From Candidatus Colicola caccequi (GTDB lineage: Bacteria; Bacteroidota; Bacteroidia; Bacteroidales; Paludibacteraceae), in contig JAGHTR010000032.1 of assembly GCA_018065205.1 (NCBI GenBank), positions 1 through 9,567 on the forward strand: a stretch of DNA of 9,567 bases, written 5' to 3'. The position numbers and the translations under genes were made by a program. Every line of letters begins with the position of its first letter. Positions within the stretch are counted from its first letter, which is position 1. Of the stretch, positions 5,576 through 9,567 are shown piece by piece. The notes beneath the pieces were generated by a model. That model was not told the DNA's origin. It did no database searches and saw only the letters and a list, made by a program, of their open reading frames with translations.

Positions 5576-7510
5576 ATGAAACGGTTTTGGAATCACCCCT
5601 GGATAGTATCGGTATGCAATCTGGTGCTTATCTTTGTTCTATACACCATCAATAGGCTCTTTTTCTATTGGGTGAATAGCGATATCTATCCGGATGTCAG
5701 TTGTAGTCACTTATTGGAGATGTTAGTCGGCGGAATGCGATTTGACGTCACTGCCCTCTTCTATCTCAATTCCGTTTATATGCTACTCATGTGGGCACCT
5801 CTGCCATGGTCTTGGCGCACCAATGCGACCTATCAGACCGTGGCAAAGTGGTTTTATTGGGTACCCAACATCGTAGGTATATTGGTTAATTCTGTAGATA
5901 CGGTCTATGTGCGATTCTCCGATCGTCGCACTACCATGGCGTTTTTCAGCGAATTCGAGAACGACGATAACCTGACATCTATTTTCTTCACATCGATGGC
6001 GCAGTATTGGTACGTAACACTATTTACAATCGCCTTGATTGCCGTACTCATTCTACTTACCAGAAAGAGTTCCGAAAGCGAATCTAACTGCCGGCCTGTG
6101 CCTTATTACATTGGTGAGACGCTCCTTCTCTGCGTCAGTATTTACTTTGTTATTATCGGTATCCGCAGCGGTTTTGGAGCATTTACGCGTCCTATCACAC
6201 TCAGTAATGCGTTGCAATACACCAATCGTCCTTGCGAAACCAACATCGTCTTAAACACTCCTTTCTGCCTAATGCGCTCATCCAGTTCGGATACTTACCA
6301 AAAACCAAATTATTTCTCGGACGAAGAGTTGACGCACATATACACACCTCTTCACCACGCCAATCTGCAAAGTGCACCCCGCAAGAACATTATGGTTTTT
6401 ATCTTAGAGTCCTTCTCAAAAGAATATATCGGTTTCTACAACCACGACTTAGAGGATGGCACTTATACGGGCTACACTCCGTTCCTGGACTCGTTAATAT
6501 ACCATAGTACGACCTACCAATATTCGTTTTCTTCCGGTCGCAAATCCATTGATGCTATGCCAAGTGTATTAGCCTCTATTCCACGTTTGGGGTCTCCTTA
6601 TATACTGACGCCGTATTCCAATAATACAATTACCTCCCTTGCCAACTGTCTGGACAATGTAGGTTATACAACGGCCTTCTTCCACGGCGCGCCTAACGGT
6701 AGTATGGGATTCTTGGCATTCTCTCGTTCCTGCGGTTTTGCATCCTATTACGGCAAGGACGAATACAATAACAATGCCGATTATGACGGCTACTGGGCCA
6801 TTTGGGACGAGGAGTTCCTACAATATATGGGACGCACTCTTTCTAATATGCCCCAACCTTTCTGTGCCTCGGTCTTTACTGCTACCAGTCACCATCCTTT
6901 CCAAGTGCCGGAACGGTATGCTAATGCTTTCAAAGAAGGCACACATCCCATTCATCGCACCATAGGATATACCGATAACGCATTACGTCAATTCATGGAG
7001 TATGCCAAGAGCCAACCTTGGTATAACAACACGCTTTTTGTCTTTACAGCAGACCACACTAATGCATTGACGCATAATGAATACACCAATGACAAGGGCG
7101 TTTATGAAGTGCCGATTATCTTCTTTGACCCGGCATGCGATACGGCTCGCTATGAAACCCAAATACCAGTAGCACAAGTGGATATCATGCCATCCATATT
7201 AGCATACATTGGCTACAACAAACCCTATATCGCTTTTGGAGAAGATGTATTAACTCAATCTGATAAGCATAAATATGTGGTGAACTACAACCAGCCTATT
7301 TATCAATGCTTCTCTAACCACTTATTGGTGCAGTTTGATGGTCAGCATATCACACATATCTATGATTTTCAGCAAGACCGATTATTGCAAAACGACCTGC
7401 TGAACGAGTTACAATCCTCAGCAGAAGTGCAGGATATGCTCAACTACATGAAGGCCTATCTGCAACAATACTTCAACCGAATGATTGATAACCAACTAAC
7501 TGTACAATAA
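5576..7510 (+). CDS. LtaS/sulfatase-family membrane phosphotransferase-like protein
   Basis: A 644-residue alkaline-phosphatase-superfamily enzyme of the LTA-synthase type. About five membrane segments (near 11-31, 50-72, 94-111, 145-162, 182-199) precede a large extracytoplasmic catalytic domain. Metal and catalytic residues match LtaS: Glu278 in IMVFILESF, Ser324 in SSGRKSIDAMPS where S. aureus LtaS has the nucleophile Thr300, TSHHPF (437-442), and Asp493-His494 in FTADHTN. The family transfers phosphoglycerol, phosphoethanolamine or similar head groups from lipids to glycans. Gram-negative bacteria lack lipoteichoic acid, so the substrate here is unknown; modification of lipid A, LPS or a periplasmic glycan is inference. 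It sits in a translation cluster between pth (3-bp gap) and the S4 gene (1-bp overlap), apparently co-transcribed. Confidence 0.88.
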   Translation: MKRFWNHPWIVSVCNLVLIFVLYTINRLFFYWVNSDIYPDVSCSHLLEMLVGGMRFDVTALFYLNSVYMLLMWAPLPWSWRTNATYQTVAKWFYWVPNIVGILVNSVDTVYVRFSDRRTTMAFFSEFENDDNLTSIFFTSMAQYWYVTLFTIALIAVLILLTRKSSESESNCRPVPYYIGETLLLCVSIYFVIIGIRSGFGAFTRPITLSNALQYTNRPCETNIVLNTPFCLMRSSSSDTYQKPNYFSDEELTHIYTPLHHANLQSAPRKNIMVFILESFSKEYIGFYNHDLEDGTYTGYTPFLDSLIYHSTTYQYSFSSGRKSIDAMPSVLASIPRLGSPYILTPYSNNTITSLANCLDNVGYTTAFFHGAPNGSMGFLAFSRSCGFASYYGKDEYNNNADYDGYWAIWDEEFLQYMGRTLSNMPQPFCASVFTATSHHPFQVPERYANAFKEGTHPIHRTIGYTDNALRQFMEYAKSQPWYNNTLFVFTADHTNALTHNEYTNDKGVYEVPIIFFDPACDTARYETQIPVAQVDIMPSILAYIGYNKPYIAFGEDVLTQSDKHKYVVNYNQPIYQCFSNHLLVQFDGQHITHIYDFQQDRLLQNDLLNELQSSAEVQDMLNYMKAYLQQYFNRMIDNQLTVQ

Positions 7511-7926
7511 TGCCTGTTCGAGTAGATAAATACTTGTTTGCTATGCGTATTTACAAGACGCGTTCTATAGCAGCAGACGCGTGTAAGGTTGGGCGAATTA
7601 CCATGAATGGACAACCACTAAAGGCTTCGCGTACTTTAGAAATAGGAAACAAGTTCTCGGTGCGTAAGGGACCCATCACCTATACATACGAAGTTTTGCG
7701 ATTAAGTGAGAACCGATTAGGGGCCAAGTTAGTGCCGGACTACATACGAGATATAACAAGTAAAGACCAACTGGAATTATTGGAATTAGCGAGGTTAGCC
7801 GGACAAAACGGACGAGATCGCGGCACAGGGCGGCCTACCAAGAAAGACCGTCGAGACATAGAACAATTCATCAGCGATGACTATCTTGACGAACTAGACG
7901 ATTGGGACGACGATCTAGATAACTAG
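7510..7926 (+). CDS. hslR: S4-domain RNA-binding protein, Hsp15 family
   Basis: A 138-residue protein. The S4 domain spans about 3-60 (VRVDKYLFAMRIYKTRSIA, then VGRITMNGQPLKASRTL), and the family's basic signature GRPTKKDRRD lies at about 116-125, aligning with E. coli Hsp15 RPDKKERRD. Hsp15 binds free 50S subunits carrying nascent-chain tRNA and helps rescue stalled ribosomes, which fits the neighbouring pth. The C-terminus is unusually acidic (DDYLDELDDWDDDLDN). The ATG overlaps the previous stop codon by one base (TAATG). The stop TAG is the first of a series of TAGs in an 8-bp tandem repeat that continues into the spacer. Confidence 0.9.
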   Translation: MPVRVDKYLFAMRIYKTRSIAADACKVGRITMNGQPLKASRTLEIGNKFSVRKGPITYTYEVLRLSENRLGAKLVPDYIRDITSKDQLELLELARLAGQNGRDRGTGRPTKKDRRDIEQFISDDYLDELDDWDDDLDN

Positions 7927-7950
7927 ACAACTAGTAAACTAGATAACTAG
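7919..7950. repeat. 8-bp tandem repeat (NNAACTAG x4) across the hslR stop codon
   Basis: Four contiguous units: ATAACTAG, ACAACTAG, TAAACTAG, ATAACTAG. The first holds the hslR stop codon. Each unit carries TAG, and because 8 is not a multiple of 3 these TAGs (7924, 7932, 7940, 7948) block all three forward frames. An A-rich leader (CAAAAATAAATCACA) follows before the next ATG. Confidence 0.85.
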
Positions 7951-7965
7951 CAAAAATAAATCACA

Positions 7966-8427
7966 ATGAAAAGCAAAAAAGAGAATATTGCGGAATACAT
8001 CCTATACCTATGGCAATTAGAGGATTACCTTCGTGCCTTTCCTGAGCAAGCCTCCTCCAACACCGAGTTGATGGAGATTGCCGACATGATGTATAGCGAG
8101 GGGATTATGGAAGGCGGACATCTACAGTTAGCGCAAAATGCCTTAGAGGAGATGGAAGAGTTGCATAACGAATTGGTAGAGACCGAAGCGCCTTATCGTG
8201 CTGTTATTATGCATTTAGAGCCACGACTCAATCTATTGAAAGCCAAGACCAACAACCCGCTGATGAGTGATGTAGAGGCCTGCTTAACCCTACTCTATCA
8301 AGTCATATTGCTGAGACTCAAGCAACAAGAGATTTCGGCAGAAACGGACGAGGTGGTGAAGGATGCTACCCAACTGATGCGATTCTTGAGCAAGACCTAT
8401 TACGATGACAACCAAACAGCGATTTGA
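7966..8427 (+). CDS. DUF4924 family protein
   Basis: A 153-residue, probably cytoplasmic, all-helical protein of unknown function. I place it in the Bacteroidota family DUF4924 from KENIAEYILYLWQLEDYLRA at the N-terminus, the MEGGHLQ segment, and LTLLYQVILLRLKQQEISAET followed by FLSKTYYDD near the C-terminus. There is no signal peptide or membrane segment and no visible catalytic motif. It starts 39 bp after the hslR stop codon behind the tandem repeat, and its last 23 bp overlap the start of nth in another frame, suggesting co-transcription and coupled translation with nth. Confidence 0.8.
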   Translation: MKSKKENIAEYILYLWQLEDYLRAFPEQASSNTELMEIADMMYSEGIMEGGHLQLAQNALEEMEELHNELVETEAPYRAVIMHLEPRLNLLKAKTNNPLMSDVEACLTLLYQVILLRLKQQEISAETDEVVKDATQLMRFLSKTYYDDNQTAI

Positions 8428-9040
8428 ACATATCTTAGATTGGTTTAGTCAAAACGCCAAGTCGGCTGAAAGTGAACTGGACTTTCGCAATCCGTTTGAG
8501 TTACTGGTAGCCGTTATGCTGTCCGCACAATGTACAGACAAGCGCGTTAACATGGTTACTCCGGCTCTCTTTGCCGCCTACCCTTCGGCACAAGCAATGG
8601 CAAAAGCCAAGGCCGAAGATATCTTTCAGTATATCCATTCCGTGAGCTATCCCAAATCTAAATCGGAGCATCTGGCAGGAATGGCAAAACGATTAACGGA
8701 TGTTTATAACGGCCAAGTGCCGGATAATATAGACGAACTACAAACGCTGCCCGGTGTGGGACGCAAAACGGCTAATGTCGTTTGTGCCGTTATCTGGAAT
8801 CAGCCTACCATGGCGGTTGATACACATATCTTCCGTATTTCAGAGCGATTGGGCCTAACTACCAATAGCAAGAATCCGCTGCAAACGGAAAAACAACTCA
8901 TTAAGTACATCCCTGCTGACCTTATTCCTAAAGCACATCATTGGTTGCTATTGCACGGCCGTTATATATGTCAAGCGCGTAAACCCAAATGCGACCAATG
9001 TGGACTAACTGCATATTGCCGGTACTACGCATGTCCTTAA
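8405..9040 (+). CDS. nth: Endonuclease III
   Basis: A 211-residue base-excision-repair DNA glycosylase/AP lyase that removes oxidised pyrimidines. The helix-hairpin-helix motif LPGVGRKTANVV contains the catalytic Lys121, and VDTH has the catalytic Asp139. The iron-sulfur cluster motif C-X6-C-X2-C-X5-C is complete at Cys189, 196, 199 and 205, preceded by HHWLLLHGRYIC. Length and N-terminus (RFEHIL, then LDFRNPFELLVAVMLSAQ) match the E. coli protein. The ATG at 8405 lies inside the end of the DUF4924 gene (23-bp overlap). After its stop codon comes an 11-bp tandem repeat, then menA. Confidence 0.97.
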   Translation: MTTKQRFEHILDWFSQNAKSAESELDFRNPFELLVAVMLSAQCTDKRVNMVTPALFAAYPSAQAMAKAKAEDIFQYIHSVSYPKSKSEHLAGMAKRLTDVYNGQVPDNIDELQTLPGVGRKTANVVCAVIWNQPTMAVDTHIFRISERLGLTTNSKNPLQTEKQLIKYIPADLIPKAHHWLLLHGRYICQARKPKCDQCGLTAYCRYYACP

Positions 9041-9093
9041 CGGGAGTAGAACGGGAGTAGAAGCAAGGATGAAGCAACCATTAAGCAACTATA
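9039..9093. repeat. 11-bp-period tandem repeat between nth and menA
   Basis: Five consecutive 11-bp blocks beginning in the nth stop codon: AACGGGAGTAG twice (identical), then AAGCAAGGATG, AAGCAACCATT, AAGCAACTATA. The last three share AAGCAA and diverge afterwards. AA recurs once per block, close to one DNA helical turn. The array fills most of the nth-menA spacer; the remaining 19 bp are A/T-rich with a 12-bp palindrome at 9090-9101. Confidence 0.75.
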
Positions 9094-9112
9094 AATTTAT
9101 AAATATACTATT

Positions 9113-9567
9113 ATGACTACTTTAAAACGTTATTTTATTGCAACACGACCATGGTCTTTTCCTGTCAGCGTTACCCCTGTATGGCTGACTTGCGAATACA
9201 TGCAGTACGTCAACCCTGACGCCAACGTCGGATTTGGTATTTGGGCGATTATTGGTATTATTCTCTTTCACGCAGCCAGTAACTTATTTTCCGACTACTA
9301 TGATTACAAGAAAGGTGTAGATACCGACCCTTCTATCGGTTCTCCCACCATTACCGGCGGTTTATTAACGGCACGCCAAACACTCATCTATGCGTGGGTA
9401 TTATTGGTTATCGCCACCATCAATGGCTTTGTTATGACCTATTTCACAGGTTGGCCATTGCTCATCATCGGAGGCATAGGAGCCTTACTCATCATCCTTT
9501 ATCCTTGGCTCAAATACCATGCACTCGGTGATTTAGACATCTTCCTAACCTTTGGTATTCTGCCTAC
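9113..9567 (+). CDS. menA: 1,4-dihydroxy-2-naphthoate polyprenyltransferase MenA (5' part)
   Basis: The first 151 residues of a UbiA-superfamily integral membrane prenyltransferase; the gene runs off the window end. MenA attaches the polyprenyl chain to 1,4-dihydroxy-2-naphthoate in menaquinone synthesis. Visible: the N-terminal motif TRPWSFPVSVTPV (compare LRPKTLPLA in E. coli MenA), the first prenyl-diphosphate motif SNLFSDYYDYKKGVD with Asn57, Asp61 and Asp64, and YHALGDLDIFLTFG (135-148), matching the E. coli MenA GLGDISVLVFFG segment. Hydrophobic helices lie near 16-30, 40-56, 90-110 and 114-131. The MenA assignment over other UbiA members rests on these segments. It lies 72 bp after nth behind a tandem repeat and an A/T-rich leader. 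Confidence 0.88.
   Translation, partial: MTTLKRYFIATRPWSFPVSVTPVWLTCEYMQYVNPDANVGFGIWAIIGIILFHAASNLFSDYYDYKKGVDTDPSIGSPTITGGLLTARQTLIYAWVLLVIATINGFVMTYFTGWPLLIIGGIGALLIILYPWLKYHALGDLDIFLTFGILP

Noticed and set aside
6039..6965. Several 70-90-codon open frames on the + strand within the LtaS-like gene
   Set aside because: They lie in other frames of a clearly coding gene and show no domain or leader of their own.
1..9567. CRISPR array, insertion sequence, phage or defence genes
   Set aside because: No spaced identical repeats of CRISPR type, no transposase, integrase or defence-type protein is encoded; the tandem repeats present are contiguous and short.

Overview
The window looks like chromosomal DNA of a Bacteroidales/Bacteroidota bacterium. 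Four promoters match the Bacteroidota consensus (TTTG at -33, TAnnTTTG at -7, each with exactly 20 bp between the boxes). There is no Shine-Dalgarno-type leader before most genes, and leaders are A-rich. The gene content fits as well: a PKD-domain lipoprotein, a DUF4924 protein, and an L25/CTC-Pth-Hsp15 cluster. Nearly everything is housekeeping and I see no phage, IS, CRISPR or defence genes.

Layout. 1-1233 (+): lipoprotein with three PKD domains and a C2-like C-terminus, closed by a strong terminator at 1268-1298. 1299-1530: a gene-free stretch between two convergent terminators, rich in inverted repeats and carrying a displaced copy of the 3' end of the neighbouring tRNA-Ala gene. 1567-1640 (-): tRNA-Ala(GGC) with its own promoter and terminator. 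1711-2757 (-): mltG. 2767-2814: two interleaved divergent promoters for mltG and tyrS. 2841-4136 (+): tyrS. 4172-4329 (+): promoter, tRNA-Gln(TTG) and terminator. 4425-9567 (+): a tightly packed run rplY, pth, LtaS/sulfatase-like membrane enzyme, S4-domain hslR-like gene, DUF4924 gene, nth, and menA cut by the window end.

Functionally the window is dominated by translation: TyrRS, two tRNAs, ribosomal protein L25, peptidyl-tRNA hydrolase and a ribosome-associated S4 protein. Added to this are envelope functions (MltG glycan-strand termination, an alkaline-phosphatase-superfamily head-group transferase), DNA repair (endonuclease III) and menaquinone synthesis (MenA).

The least ordinary material is between the genes. 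(i) A 19-bp direct repeat of the tRNA-Ala 3' end, 263 bp apart, brackets a foldable insert and looks like an att-type duplication or a tRNA relic. (ii) Four of the gene-to-gene spacers contain short tandem repeats of different unit length (6, 6, 8 and 11 bp); three of these begin in the stop codon of the preceding gene. (iii) The mltG and tyrS promoters are interlocked so that both can hardly be occupied together. No clearly new protein system is present; the repeat-bearing spacers and the tRNA-Ala-linked element are the best candidates for something undescribed.
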